Part shown: positions 30,574-41,074 of the stretch, piece after piece
How positions within the stretch are numbered: position 1 is the first letter of the stretch
How the letters are laid out: each line of letters starts with the position of its first letter
Assembly: GCF_002723455.1 (NCBI RefSeq)
Contig: NZ_PDUS01000015.1
Location: forward strand, 25,723-89,722
From: Pseudoalteromonas sp. 3D05
GTDB lineage: Bacteria > Pseudomonadota > Gammaproteobacteria > Enterobacterales > Alteromonadaceae
Length of the DNA stretch: 64,000 bases
Direction of reading: 5' to 3'
The notes under the pieces: generated by a model
The model's input: only the letters and a program-made list of their open reading frames with translations
Database searches by the model: none
Told to the model about the DNA's origin: nothing
Translations under genes and position numbers: made by a program

Positions 30574-31590
30574 TTACCATTTCGCATAATGGTCTTCGGT
30601 AAAGCCCCACTCGCCATTGAGTGTAATCACTTCATTTTCAAGGGTGATTTGGCCATAAAAACGACCGAAGTGTTGAGTGAAGTTGCTAGCGATGATAAGT
30701 AAGTTAGTTTTATCGTGGCGGTTACCTACAGGCTCAAAGGTTAGGTTTATGATGCCGTCGTTTGAGCGCAACTGCCATTGTCTGCAATCGTTTTTATCAC
30801 CATAACGCTGAAAATTAAAATCGACCATGTCTATTTTTATTAAAGAGTTATCAAGCCACAACGCATTTTCAGTAAAGCCTGTTTCTACAACGCCTGCTGC
30901 AAGGTTTAGACCTAAACGGCGCCCATCTGTTAAAGTACAAGCTAAACTCCCCCAGTTCCAAAATGTTTCTCGGCGCATAAAGCCTGCACTCCAATCAACA
31001 CATGCCAACGCGTTTACTTGCTCAAGGTTGATATGTTTACCTCGCCAGTCGACCGTGCCTGAACAAGGTAGTGCTGCAACTTTCTGTGTAAAGTGAAAAC
31101 CAGTAAAACCTGCTCTTGCACAAACCGTAAGCGGGTTGTAATTTACTGACTCATCAATGACAGCCTTTATTTTAAGTCCTGCGTTTAAGCATACTGTGAC
31201 TTTACGCAAACCTGATTCAGCACTGAGCGTGACACTATTCCCTCCTTTATGAAAATGCGCCTTGCCTGAGTTTGGCGTAGTATCAATGTAAGTACTCATC
31301 GCGAATAAATTGGTAAAGCTAAACTCCTCAAATTCACCTGTGCTTGGGTGATACACATAGGCAAAGCAGTTGCTCGCAATTTTCAAGTCAACAATCGCCA
31401 AGCCAATAATAAGAGTTTCACACGTAAAACTTATAAACTGAAACTGATTAAATTTTAGCTTTTTCGCAAACGAGCTGGTTACCTTGCCCATGCTGTTGCG
31501 CAAGTCAAAATCCATATAGTTAATATGTTCAATCCCTTGCTCAAACACGCCAAACTGCGCATTACCACGGTGATCGATTAGTTTTTTCAT
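30574..31590 (-). CDS. DUF2804 family protein
   Basis: The 338-residue product is soluble, with no signal peptide or membrane helix, and rich in beta-prone and aromatic segments. The overall length, the central YVYHPSTGEFEEFSF and NWGSLACTLTDGRRLGLNLAAG segments and the C-terminal GEWGFTEDHYAKW resemble the DUF2804 family as I recall it. Function is unknown; the fold may be a lipocalin-like or double beta-barrel hydroxylase-like module, which is a guess. It is a single gene facing dapD, with its promoter side toward the BCCT transporter. Family call from memory only. Confidence 0.7.
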   Translation of the reverse strand: MKKLIDHRGNAQFGVFEQGIEHINYMDFDLRNSMGKVTSSFAKKLKFNQFQFISFTCETLIIGLAIVDLKIASNCFAYVYHPSTGEFEEFSFTNLFAMSTYIDTTPNSGKAHFHKGGNSVTLSAESGLRKVTVCLNAGLKIKAVIDESVNYNPLTVCARAGFTGFHFTQKVAALPCSGTVDWRGKHINLEQVNALACVDWSAGFMRRETFWNWGSLACTLTDGRRLGLNLAAGVVETGFTENALWLDNSLIKIDMVDFNFQRYGDKNDCRQWQLRSNDGIINLTFEPVGNRHDKTNLLIIASNFTQHFGRFYGQITLENEVITLNGEWGFTEDHYAKW

Positions 31591-31730
31591 GATCAGTAGA
31601 GCCCGTTTAGTATCAGCATTTAGCTAATTTGGGTAGAAAATACAAGCTACTTTATTAGCCAGTACCCAATATATGTAATAAGGTATGCAGGCATGCTTTA
31701 AAGTTAGCACTTAATATTAGGGATTAATAT

Positions 31731-33761
31731 ATGACGAAAAAGACATTCCGCTCAACTCTTTTGCTGCCTGTATTTTTACCTGCAGTTTTCATCATCTTAT
31801 GTTTAGTACTTGGCACTATCAGTAACCCCGAACTGGCCGGTGAAGCATTCAGTGTGACCTTATCATGGATAACAGAAACCTTTGGTTGGTTTTACATGTT
31901 GTCTGTCGCTATTTTCTTGGTTTTTATTGTCTCAGTTGCCGCCTCTAGTTGGGGCAATATTAAGCTTGGACCTGACCATGCACAGCCCCAGTACAGTTTT
32001 CCTGAATGGTTTGCCATGCTTTTCTCTGCTGGCTACGGTGTGGCTTTACTTTATTTTGGCGTTGCTGAACCCGTTTTACACTATGCCTCACCGCCAAGTG
32101 GCGCAGCAGAAACTGTGGATGCAGCTAAACAAGCAATGCAAATTGCCTTTTTTCATTGGGGCTTTCATATCTGGGCTATATACGGCATTGTAGGGTTAGT
32201 ACTTGCTTACTTTGCTTTTCGCCATGGCCTACCATTATCAATACGCTCTGCTTTATACCCTCTAATTGGTGATAAAATTCACGGCCCTATTGGTCATACA
32301 GTGGATGTCTTTGCAATCTTAGGCACTCTATTTGGTATTGCCACCACATTAGGCTTATCAGTAACGCAAATCAACGCGGGATTACATTACTTATGGCCTA
32401 GTATTCCTGTTAATACCACGGTACAAATTATAGCCATAGCTTTGATAACAGGAGCGGCGACCATCTCGGTTGTAGCAGGCATGGATAAAGGAGTTAAGCG
32501 CCTGTCTATGTTAAATATGGTGCTGGCAATCACATTGATGACTTTTGTCTTTTTTGTCGGTTCAAGTATTCATATTTTAGAATCGTTTTTGCAAAACACC
32601 GGAAGTTACTTAAGTGGTATTGTTGAACGAACATTTAACTTACAAGCCTATAGCCGCAGTGACTGGATAGGCAATTGGACCTTGTTTATATTTGGCTGGA
32701 CTATCGCATGGGCTCCGTTTGTAGGAATGTTTATTGCAAAAATTAGCCGAGGACGAACAATTAGGCAGTTTGTTGTAGGCGTGATGCTAGTGCCAACGAT
32801 ATTCACCTTTTTATGGTTTTCTGTGTTTGGTGATACTGCACTTAACTTAATAATGAACGAGGGCTTTAATACGCTAATTGTCGATGTTCAAGCTAATCAT
32901 GCCGTTGCATTATTCCAGCTATTTGAAGCGCTACCTTGGTCATTTTTTATCTCGTTAGTAACCGTAATTCTTATTATTACATTTTTCGTCACATCGTCCG
33001 ATTCAGGCTCATTGGTTATTGATTCACTTGCTTCAGGCGGCAGTCTAGACACCCCAGCTTGGCAGCGCGTTTTTTGGGCTGTATTAGAGGGCACAGTTGC
33101 ATCAGTACTATTGCTTGCCGGTGGTTTGAGTGCGCTACAAACAATGACCATAGCCAGTGCATTGCCATTTGCTGTGATCATGTTACTTGCAACTGCTGGA
33201 TTATGGCGGGCTTTGCGAATCGAAGGACACAGAGACTCCAGCTTACAAGCACATACATTGACCAACAAAAGCCCAGAACTTACACATTGGAAGCGGCGCT
33301 TGGCTGCGATGGTCAGCTACCCTAATAAGAGCGACGTGCATACTTTTATCAGCCAAATTGTTATTGCCGCGATGGAATCTGTACAAGCCGAATTGAAAAC
33401 CCGTCAATGGCAAGCCGTCGTTGAATTTGACGACGTAATGGGCCGTGCATTTCTAACTGTGTTAAGGCATGATCATGTAGATTTTGTGTATGATATTAGG
33501 CTAACAGAACACGCAACCCCAAGCTTTGCTTACGCTGAGTTAAAACCCACTGAGGATGACCCTCAGCTTTATTATCGTGCCGAAGTGTTTTTACGCCGAG
33601 GCGGTTTATCTTACGATATTTATGGCTTTAATGAAGATGATATTGTTAAAGATATACTCGATCAGTTTGAAAACTACCTACACTTTTTAGACAACAGTCC
33701 TGGAGAACTGCCGTGGGACATGACAAAACACGACGAGATGTTAGATTCCGATAAAGGCTAA
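31731..33761 (+). CDS. betT: BCCT family choline/betaine transporter (BetT-like)
   Basis: This inner-membrane transporter takes up choline, glycine betaine or related osmolytes, driven by protons or sodium. The 676 residues match BetT (677 in E. coli). About 12 transmembrane helices cover residues 10-500, with the BCCT hallmark GWTIAWAPFVGMFIAKISRGRT and a conserved aromatic-rich helix (FFHWGFHIWAIY). The cytoplasmic C-terminal domain of about 170 residues is the long osmosensing tail that separates BetT from shorter BCCT members. No betAB genes lie nearby, so the substrate is inferred from length and family. Confidence 0.85.
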   Translation: MTKKTFRSTLLLPVFLPAVFIILCLVLGTISNPELAGEAFSVTLSWITETFGWFYMLSVAIFLVFIVSVAASSWGNIKLGPDHAQPQYSFPEWFAMLFSAGYGVALLYFGVAEPVLHYASPPSGAAETVDAAKQAMQIAFFHWGFHIWAIYGIVGLVLAYFAFRHGLPLSIRSALYPLIGDKIHGPIGHTVDVFAILGTLFGIATTLGLSVTQINAGLHYLWPSIPVNTTVQIIAIALITGAATISVVAGMDKGVKRLSMLNMVLAITLMTFVFFVGSSIHILESFLQNTGSYLSGIVERTFNLQAYSRSDWIGNWTLFIFGWTIAWAPFVGMFIAKISRGRTIRQFVVGVMLVPTIFTFLWFSVFGDTALNLIMNEGFNTLIVDVQANHAVALFQLFEALPWSFFISLVTVILIITFFVTSSDSGSLVIDSLASGGSLDTPAWQRVFWAVLEGTVASVLLLAGGLSALQTMTIASALPFAVIMLLATAGLWRALRIEGHRDSSLQAHTLTNKSPELTHWKRRLAAMVSYPNKSDVHTFISQIVIAAMESVQAELKTRQWQAVVEFDDVMGRAFLTVLRHDHVDFVYDIRLTEHATPSFAYAELKPTEDDPQLYYRAEVFLRRGGLSYDIYGFNEDDIVKDILDQFENYLHFLDNSPGELPWDMTKHDEMLDSDKG

Positions 33762-33771
33762 CTTAACCATC

Positions 33772-33800
33772 AAGCCTCTTATATATTAAGGGGCTTACTT
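33772..33800 (+). terminator. Terminator after betT
   Basis: AAGCCTCTTA (33772-33781) pairs with TAAGGGGCTT (33787-33796) with one G-U pair, and is followed by ACTTTTAATT. It lies 10 bp past the transporter stop codon. Confidence 0.65.
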
Positions 33801-33952
33801 TTAATTAAATTGTTACAGAGTATTACAAAAACACACTTTATCGCTGTTATTTTGCCGTCTAACGCTAACACTGACATATCCCCCATTTACACCACTGGTA
33901 ATTTATTTACCTGCCACTACAATGCAGCAAACGCAATATTGGAACAGCCACT

Positions 33953-36900
33953 ATGAATCTGACGCGTAGCTCGTTAAAAAATCCCGCGAGCGTTATAGTC
34001 ATCTTGGTGTTAATTATTTTATTTGGCATTTTAAGTATTTTTAAATTGCCAATTCAATTAACCCCAGACATCGAACAACCCCAAATCACCATTTTTTCTG
34101 GTTGGCGCCAAGCAGCTCCTGAAGAAATAGAATCTGTAATTATAGAACCAATAGAGAACGCCGTTAAAAACACTCCCGGCGCACTCGAGGTGAATACGAA
34201 TATTAACCGCGGCAATGGCTCTATTACGCTCACTTTTGCCGTAGGGCAAAATATGCAGCAAGCGATGCTCGATGTACTTACGAGTTTAAATCAAGCTCCT
34301 CCTCTACCACTGGATGCATTTGACCCTGTGGTTTTTGCTGGCGGAAACAACGGCGAGGCAGCTGCGACACTTCTGGTTACGCCAAAAGATTATCAATCCG
34401 ATAATTTAGATTTCGATATGGCGCAATTTCAAAAACAAATTGATGAGTTTATTGAGCCTCGCTTAGCACGTATACCCGGAGTTGCCCGGGTAGATTTAGC
34501 CAGTGAGCGGCCAAAAGAGTTAAGAATTACATTCGATCCTCATAAAGCAGCAGCATTAGGCATTAGCTTAAATCAAATTAGTAATGTACTTGCCAGCTCC
34601 CGCGATACATCAGGTGGCTTAGCCAATGTGGGAAGACGCCAATACACAGTTAGGTTCACCGGCCAATACGACTTGGCGAGCATGGCACAAATGCGTGTGG
34701 GTTACTCAAATAATCGCCCCATCTATCTAGGCGATATTGCCAGCGTAGAACGTACCCATTCAGATAGATTAGGTATGAGTGGCCGCAATGGCAAACCCGC
34801 TTATTACATACGCATTTCGCGCTCTAATAGCGCCAACACAGTGGCACTATTAGATGATATTAATGTAGCAATTAAAGAGCTAAACCAAGGCCCACTTGCT
34901 GACAATGGCTTATCTATAGAACTGAGCTTTGATGCTTCTGTACACATACGTAATGCGCTCTCATTAGTGAAGGGTAACTTAGGACTGGGTGTTGTTTTAT
35001 CATGCCTAATTTTATGGCTATTCTTTAGAGGACTAAAGGCCACCTTTGTTATTGCGGCGACAATCCCTATTTCCTTAATGGTCGCATTTTTAGCACTAAA
35101 TATCTTTGGCCGCAGTTTAAACGTTATCTCACTAGCAGGTTTAGCTTTTGCCGTGGGGTTAGTGTTAGATGCCGCAATCATAGTGCAAGAAAACATAGCC
35201 AGACTGCGCTCACAAGGGCTGGATAATAAAAAAGCCGCTTTAAAAGGCGCAGCTCAAGTGACGGGAGCATTGTTTGCCTCAACCACGACAAGCGTTGCAA
35301 TATTTTTGCCTATTTTGTTTATGGCCGGTATTGAAGGACAGCTGTTTTCAGACTTAGCATTAACCTTGTCTATTGCCGTAATCACTTCAATGCTATGCGC
35401 AATTACGCTTATCCCTTTAGCGAACCATCTATGGCCTGATACTAAACTTAAGCCGGATCCTTATCACCTTTATTGGCAAAAGTTGAGCTCATTCATTATG
35501 AAACTCACCAACAACCGCGTTAAACAACTAACCTGGATTGGAATACTGCTTGGAGGGTCAGTAGTGACTACGCTGACTATGCTACCTAAAACTGACTTTA
35601 TGCCACGTGCGCCGACAGATGGCTTTTTCTTTAACTTAGCAACTCCACCAGGGGGCAACGTGCAATTTATGGAAGAAGAGTTATTAATGCGGGTCAAAAA
35701 ACGCTTAATGCCTTACTACACAGGTGAGAAAGAGCCGGGGATCAAAGACTTTAACTTTTATGCATTTGGTTCAAACGCAGGGGGCTTTATTTATTCTGCT
35801 GATCCACAACGCGTCGAAGAACTGATGCAAGTTGCCAAAGAAGAGATATTTATTGATTTGCCAGACACTCAGGTATTCTTTTTCAGAGGCTCAATGATCC
35901 AAGTTGCTAATGGCGGTGATGGCCGTGCTATTAATATTGATTTAACGGGGCCAAACATGGACGATTTAGTTATGGGTGCAAATGTTGCCCTACAAGCCGT
36001 TAAAGAAGCGCTGCCTAATGCAACTGCTCAACCACAGCCTCGCCTCGACATGGCTGAGCCTGAGCTGAGACTAACACCCAATGACCGCCGTATTACACAA
36101 GCAGGGCTAACACGGCGCGATGTTTCGCAAGCTGTGCAGGCCTACACGGGTGGGTTATTTGTGAATGAGTACTTTGATGGTAATGAGCGGATGAATGTAA
36201 TCTTGCGTGGTGTGCCATGGCAAACACCGGAGCAACTCAAAGCCTTGCCTATTGTAACCCCAAATTCAGGTATTCAAACATTGGGGGAGCTGGCGAATAT
36301 TGAGCGTACTGTCGGACCAACCCAATTACGCCGTGTTAATGGTCGTCGTACTGTAAGTGTGGTGGTAACGCCCCCAGCCAATATGAGCTTGCAACAAGCA
36401 CAAACGATTTTAACGGAACAAGTAATGCCAAAAGTTAGAGCTAACTTACCCAGCAATGCAGGGGCTATTTTGGCAGGTAATGCACAAAAAATGAATTCTG
36501 CTATGACTGAAATGTCACTCAATTTTGTGCTTGCGCTATTCATATTATTTTTACTGATGACCGCGCTATTTAAATCAGCAAAAGACAGCCTTTTAGTGCT
36601 GCTTGTAATGCCACTCGCTATCGCCGGCGGCGTGCTTGCATTGTTTATTCTTAACTTATTTACCTTTCAATCGCTCGATTTGCTCACCATGATAGGCTTT
36701 ATTATTTTACTGGGCTTGGTGGTCAATAATGCAATTTTATTAGTTGATCAGACGCGTGTCGCAATGGCGGATGGCCACAACCGTGAAGCGGCAGTAAAAC
36801 AAGCTGTATTGCTCAGGTCGCGCCCTGTTTACTTGAGCACCCTAACGAGTCTGTTTGGTATGTTGCCACTGATGCTTATGCCTGGTGTTGGCTCGGAGAT

Positions 36901-37063
36901 TTATAGGGGGCTTGCAACCGTTATTGTCGGTGGAATGGCAATTAGTGCACTATTCACACTTATTTTAATGCCGAGTTTGCTGCAACTTGGCCGTAAGCCG
37001 CCTCCTTCAAAAGTGGAAGACTCAATTAAAAATGCTCCACAAAGTTTAAAGGCAAACCAATGA
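33953..37063 (+). CDS. RND efflux pump permease
   Basis: A 1036-residue resistance-nodulation-division permease of the inner membrane, driving proton-coupled export with its adaptor and an outer-membrane channel. It has the usual two repeats: TM1 at about 13-31, a large periplasmic loop (35-335), six helices (335-500), a second TM7 and loop (525-860) and five C-terminal helices. The TM4 motif is GLVLDAAIIVQEN: the first proton-relay Asp is kept but the second (D408 in AcrB) is Ala, a state also seen in CusA-type pumps. Substrate unknown. Neither a regulator nor an outer-membrane factor gene is adjacent. Confidence 0.92.
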   Translation: MNLTRSSLKNPASVIVILVLIILFGILSIFKLPIQLTPDIEQPQITIFSGWRQAAPEEIESVIIEPIENAVKNTPGALEVNTNINRGNGSITLTFAVGQNMQQAMLDVLTSLNQAPPLPLDAFDPVVFAGGNNGEAAATLLVTPKDYQSDNLDFDMAQFQKQIDEFIEPRLARIPGVARVDLASERPKELRITFDPHKAAALGISLNQISNVLASSRDTSGGLANVGRRQYTVRFTGQYDLASMAQMRVGYSNNRPIYLGDIASVERTHSDRLGMSGRNGKPAYYIRISRSNSANTVALLDDINVAIKELNQGPLADNGLSIELSFDASVHIRNALSLVKGNLGLGVVLSCLILWLFFRGLKATFVIAATIPISLMVAFLALNIFGRSLNVISLAGLAFAVGLVLDAAIIVQENIARLRSQGLDNKKAALKGAAQVTGALFASTTTSVAIFLPILFMAGIEGQLFSDLALTLSIAVITSMLCAITLIPLANHLWPDTKLKPDPYHLYWQKLSSFIMKLTNNRVKQLTWIGILLGGSVVTTLTMLPKTDFMPRAPTDGFFFNLATPPGGNVQFMEEELLMRVKKRLMPYYTGEKEPGIKDFNFYAFGSNAGGFIYSADPQRVEELMQVAKEEIFIDLPDTQVFFFRGSMIQVANGGDGRAINIDLTGPNMDDLVMGANVALQAVKEALPNATAQPQPRLDMAEPELRLTPNDRRITQAGLTRRDVSQAVQAYTGGLFVNEYFDGNERMNVILRGVPWQTPEQLKALPIVTPNSGIQTLGELANIERTVGPTQLRRVNGRRTVSVVVTPPANMSLQQAQTILTEQVMPKVRANLPSNAGAILAGNAQKMNSAMTEMSLNFVLALFILFLLMTALFKSAKDSLLVLLVMPLAIAGGVLALFILNLFTFQSLDLLTMIGFIILLGLVVNNAILLVDQTRVAMADGHNREAAVKQAVLLRSRPVYLSTLTSLFGMLPLMLMPGVGSEIYRGLATVIVGGMAISALFTLILMPSLLQLGRKPPPSKVEDSIKNAPQSLKANQ

Positions 37064-38145
37064 ACAGCGAGATTAAATCAATGAATAATATAAAATCAGC
37101 CATCTTCATTTTCGGCCTGTGTTGTAGTTTTGTAGTGACCAATGCCAAAGCCGTTGTTCCGGTTAGTGTAGATAGCGTTACTAAAGCGCCCCTTACGAGT
37201 GAAATTGAGGTCAATGGTACACTTTATGGTAAAGACGATGTGACCCTCACCGCGGGAATTAGTGGTAGACTTTTATATGTCGCTGAACCTGGAACTCGTA
37301 TCAACCAAGGTGATATTTTAGTACGGATGGATACACTTCCTCTAGAATTAGACAAAGCGCGCCAACAAGAGATGCTTAACCGTGCCAAAATTAACCTGCG
37401 TTTATATCAACAAGAACTAACGCGCCTCACTGAGTTAGCAAAATCGAGTAGCGCTGCAATTAGCCAAGTTGACCTAGTACAAAATAAGCACGATCTAGCT
37501 CACTCTGACATCGCACTTGCTGAGCTTGAGCTGAAGGTTATTGAAGATAAACTTAAACGAGCAACTATTCGAGCACCTTTCGCAGGGGTGATTAGCGAAC
37601 GATTTAAACGCGCTGGCCGTGAGATAAACCGTGCAGAAGAGTTACTCACACTATTAGATATAAATCATTTAGAGGTCAGGCTTTACGTGCCTGTCAAATA
37701 CCTAAAGTATCTTGAGCTCGGAATCGAGCTGCCAATAAATGCGGGTGATTTATCGCAACTTCAAAGCGCTGCAGCCATTGTTACTGCTGTGATCCCATCA
37801 ACGGACCCACGTTCACAAACAATCGAGGTTCGCGCAATACTCAACCCTGAAAATAAGCATGCATGGGCGATTGGGCAGCTTGTCGACGTCGCCGTCCCTT
37901 TGAAAAGTAAAAATGCGATGCTGTTGGTTAACCGTGATGCATTGATTATTCGTAAGCAAGGTACGCATATCGTTAAAATTGATACACAAAGTAAAGCGAT
38001 TCAAGTTCCAGTCACCGTAGGTGCAGGAAAAGGTCAACTGATTGCTGTGACCCCAATTGAAACTGGGAGTTTGGTAACAGGAGATAGGATCGCTATTCGC
38101 GGTGCAGAACGGCTCCAAACGGGCCAAGAAGTCGACGTACAATAA
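37060..38145 (+). CDS. RND efflux periplasmic adaptor subunit
   Basis: This 361-residue membrane-fusion protein bridges the permease to an outer-membrane channel. After a signal sequence (roughly 8-31) come the lipoyl half-motif GKDDVTLTAGISGRLLYV, a coiled-coil hairpin (about 90-165), the second lipoyl half RATIRAPFAGVISERF, a beta-barrel and a membrane-proximal domain. The ATG overlaps the permease stop by 4 bp and AAAGG lies upstream, indicating coupling. A second ATG 21 bp downstream is possible. The permease-then-adaptor order is the reverse of acrAB. Confidence 0.92.
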   Translation: MNSEIKSMNNIKSAIFIFGLCCSFVVTNAKAVVPVSVDSVTKAPLTSEIEVNGTLYGKDDVTLTAGISGRLLYVAEPGTRINQGDILVRMDTLPLELDKARQQEMLNRAKINLRLYQQELTRLTELAKSSSAAISQVDLVQNKHDLAHSDIALAELELKVIEDKLKRATIRAPFAGVISERFKRAGREINRAEELLTLLDINHLEVRLYVPVKYLKYLELGIELPINAGDLSQLQSAAAIVTAVIPSTDPRSQTIEVRAILNPENKHAWAIGQLVDVAVPLKSKNAMLLVNRDALIIRKQGTHIVKIDTQSKAIQVPVTVGAGKGQLIAVTPIETGSLVTGDRIAIRGAERLQTGQEVDVQ

Positions 38146-38163
38146 ACTGTTTAGTCAGTAAAT

Positions 38164-38203
38164 AAGCCGGATAGCATGGCATGTATGTCAAAAAATCCGG
38201 CTT
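38164..38203. terminator. Convergent terminator between the RND adaptor and MCP genes
   Basis: AAGCCGGAT (38164-38172) pairs with ATCCGGCTT (38195-38203) across a 22-base A-rich loop. It lies between convergent genes and could serve both strands, although the T-tracts are short. Confidence 0.65.
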
Positions 38204-38219
38204 GTTAAATTGTTATGTG

Positions 38220-40181
38220 TTACGCCACTTTAAATTGTTTAACTATCTGATCTAACTCATGTGCTGTTTGTGATAGTGAGTTTGCTATATCAGCCGCCTG
38301 CTCAGCGCCTGCCATTGTTTCATGGGCTTTCTCATTAACATGTTGCACACTTTCGGTAATTTGCTGGCTGACAACATTTTGCTCTTCAGATGCGCTGGCT
38401 ATTTGCACATTCATGTCTTTAATAGTTCCAACTGATTGAGATATTAGGTCTAATGCCTCACCTGTTTGCTCTGTTTTTTCTGCGGTTTGCTCTACACTCG
38501 TCATGCTTGATTTCATAGACTCAACAGATTTTTTCGCCTCATTTTGGAGCTTTGATATCATCACTTGAATTTCTTCTGTACTTTGTTGAGTGCGACTCGC
38601 TAAAGAGCGCACTTCATCAGCAACAACCGCAAAACCACGCCCTTGCTCACCCGCTCGCGCAGCTTCAATTGCAGCATTTAAAGCGAGTAAATTGGTTTGA
38701 TCTGCAATTCCCCTGATCACATCGAGTATTGAACCCACAGACTCAGTCTCTGCTTCTAAATTAGCAATAGTTTGGCTTACGTCCATCATTGTTTCAACGA
38801 GCTCTCCCATAGCAGCATGAGTTTGAGAGACTACTTGCGATCCATTCAGTACTTCATCATCAGCTGTTGATGCAGCATCAGCTGCCATTTGTGCGCTTTG
38901 CGTGATCTCATTGACTGTGGCAGACATTTCGTGCATTGCTGTCGCTGTTTGAGTTAATTGATCAGATTGTTGTTCGGCTCCAGTTTTTGACTGAGCTGTT
39001 ATTGACGTTAGGCTAAATGATGTTTCAGATACTTGAGTAGTTGACTCTCTTATTTGCGACAACATTTGATTGAGCTTCAAGGTCATTTCTTTCATTGCCA
39101 AGTAAATACCCGACTCATTGCCGGTATTATCAAACTGGTGACGTAAATCACCTTCTGAAATTGCCTGCACTATTTTTGCAATCTCTAATGGCTCTCCACC
39201 AATCGGTTTTTTAATTAAACGAGTAATAAAAATACTCAAAACTATACCTAGAATAATCACAATGATTGAAAAGATGATGATGGTATTTATCGCATTTTGG
39301 TTACTGGATTGAATAGAAGGGCCTATTTGATCTTGGCGCTGTTGAGAGTTTAGCTTTATTTCTTCAATCTCTGACGCCACTTTTGGCCCAACTTTATCAA
39401 GCGTACCTGATATAATCGCATTGCGCTCATCAATTGTTTTATGAATTTGGTCAATACCATCAACGTATTTAGCAGTACGGTTTATAAAATCATTAACTAA
39501 TGATGTTCCCAAAGTGCCATTAGTAAGTAACGATAACTCATTAACGCGTTTATTAACTACATCAAATTCTCCAATTGAACGTTCAAACTCAGCTTGCGTA
39601 TTATTTATTAAATACTTGCTGACATAGAGGCGACCTAATAGTAAAGACTCTTGCAGTGCAGATGCTTGAGCTAGACTTTCAAAATCACCATTTTTTTTAC
39701 TAATTTGAATTAATTGTGTCACTGCTTTTCGCATCACTGCGCCATTTTCGTCAAGCACAGATGAAACGATAGCATTTCGCTTGTTCACCAAATTAATAAC
39801 CTTATCAAAACCCGATTTATATAAATCGATCTCATCTGATATTTTATTAATAGCAGTTAACTTTACAGGATCCGTAAATTGATTTTTTCCTGTATCAACT
39901 AAATCAGTAAGTAATGAGTGGCGATTATTAAACTCGTTAATGTTACTTATTTTTTTGTCTTTTAGGTATTTCAGAGCTTCTAGTCTGAGTGTAAGAACAT
40001 TAGCTTGAATTCGAGCTGATAAATTACTATCACGAGCATTTTTTCTATACTCTACAAAGTTATTATAGCCAGAGTTTAGTGCAAATAATGCGACGATACT
40101 TACTACTCCAAGTAGGAAAATCATTGCACCAAAGGCAAGGTTAAGTTGAGTGTTCAGTTTTAATTTAGCAAGCATATGCAA
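38220..40181 (-). CDS. Methyl-accepting chemotaxis protein
   Basis: A 653-residue chemoreceptor that would signal through CheW/CheA. TM1 is at about 15-36, a helical periplasmic sensor of about 260 residues follows (40-298), then TM2 (299-321), a HAMP domain (321-375) and the cytoplasmic signalling coiled coil with the hairpin tip [21 protein letters not shown]. The length and all-helical nature of the sensor fit a helical bimodular (HBM) domain, which binds organic acids or similar small ligands in characterised cases. No che genes are nearby. The ligand is unknown. MHM gives two close start options. Confidence 0.93.
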   Translation of the reverse strand: MHMLAKLKLNTQLNLAFGAMIFLLGVVSIVALFALNSGYNNFVEYRKNARDSNLSARIQANVLTLRLEALKYLKDKKISNINEFNNRHSLLTDLVDTGKNQFTDPVKLTAINKISDEIDLYKSGFDKVINLVNKRNAIVSSVLDENGAVMRKAVTQLIQISKKNGDFESLAQASALQESLLLGRLYVSKYLINNTQAEFERSIGEFDVVNKRVNELSLLTNGTLGTSLVNDFINRTAKYVDGIDQIHKTIDERNAIISGTLDKVGPKVASEIEEIKLNSQQRQDQIGPSIQSSNQNAINTIIIFSIIVIILGIVLSIFITRLIKKPIGGEPLEIAKIVQAISEGDLRHQFDNTGNESGIYLAMKEMTLKLNQMLSQIRESTTQVSETSFSLTSITAQSKTGAEQQSDQLTQTATAMHEMSATVNEITQSAQMAADAASTADDEVLNGSQVVSQTHAAMGELVETMMDVSQTIANLEAETESVGSILDVIRGIADQTNLLALNAAIEAARAGEQGRGFAVVADEVRSLASRTQQSTEEIQVMISKLQNEAKKSVESMKSSMTSVEQTAEKTEQTGEALDLISQSVGTIKDMNVQIASASEEQNVVSQQITESVQHVNEKAHETMAGAEQAADIANSLSQTAHELDQIVKQFKVA

Positions 40182-40384
40182 GGGTCTCTCTTAAGCTTTT
40201 GAGCGCATCCATTGCATACAAAGTCCTTAGTTTAGATATCAGGTAAGTATAGAAAGATATGAGTTAATGGCTAGATTTAAAGGTAAATCATGATGGATTT
40301 ATGAAATTTCCGATGATATTCAATCACTAGTATTTGTTGAAACTTTATAATAACCAGCTAATAAATGAATATAAACTCACTTTA

Positions 40385-40966
40385 TCAGTCGCAACTAAAC
40401 ATGCTGATATCAATTTTCTTAAGTTGTTTGCCCTTTAATGAGTAATCATTGTGCTCTATAAGCAGTACATTATTTTTAGTAGTAAATGAGAAATCCCCAA
40501 GTCTGTTAAAAGTTGCTATAGGCATAAGTGAATAAAAACCTGATTTGTCAGTGCACTGAAACGAAAAGTAGTGCGTCGCTTCGCCTAATGTATCTGCATC
40601 AGCAGTGTATACACTGATCCTATTTTGTAGTTGATACTTTTCTACATTTGTCCCAACGACAGCATAAAGTACGCACACAGCGATGAGAACAATTGACTGT
40701 AGCCCCGCTAGGACAAAGAGGGTCATCTCAGCTATTTTTTTATAAAGTACTCGCGGCATTTGATACGAAGACCGTGCTTGCCTCACTAATAAAAAGCCAC
40801 CTATTAGGACCATTAAAAGCTTGATTGGCATTAAATATACATTTACGAGGTACATCGTTTGCTCGCTTTTCCACTGAATACCAAAAGCAGGAGCAATAAA
40901 AAGGCTGTCAATTAAAGGGATGAGTATTAATAAACTGGCGAGGATAAATTTGATATTTTTTTGCAT
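40385..40966 (-). CDS. Unrecognised membrane protein
   Basis: A 193-residue protein I do not recognise. Three hydrophobic helices are visible at about 7-27, 44-62 and 84-107, followed by a C-terminal domain of about 85 residues that probably faces the periplasm. That domain has two cysteines (in FQCTDKSG and at the end, SMFSCD) that could form a disulfide. It is a single gene between the MCP and the Mrp operon, separated from the latter by a terminator, so context gives no functional hint. Confidence 0.75.
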   Translation of the reverse strand: MQKNIKFILASLLILIPLIDSLFIAPAFGIQWKSEQTMYLVNVYLMPIKLLMVLIGGFLLVRQARSSYQMPRVLYKKIAEMTLFVLAGLQSIVLIAVCVLYAVVGTNVEKYQLQNRISVYTADADTLGEATHYFSFQCTDKSGFYSLMPIATFNRLGDFSFTTKNNVLLIEHNDYSLKGKQLKKIDISMFSCD

Positions 40967-41022
40967 ATAAAAGTAACAAAATTAGCGGTGTATTTAGTAT
41001 ACAAATAATAACCACCAATAAA

Positions 41023-41048
41023 AAGCCCGTTAAAAAATCAACGGGCTT
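41023..41048 (-). terminator. Mrp operon terminator
   Basis: On the minus strand AAGCCCGTT pairs with AACGGGCTT across an 8-base loop and runs into five T residues. It lies 27 bp after the mrpG stop codon. Confidence 0.85.
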
Positions 41049-41074
41049 GCATTCTAATTAAGGCTTATTAGTAA

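Noticed and set aside
40321..40347. Possible sigma-28 promoter for the chemoreceptor gene: TAAAGTTT on the minus strand
   Set aside because: The -35 octamer matches the flagellar consensus but the -10 region keeps only GAT of GCCGATAA and the leader would be about 140 bases; too weak to call.
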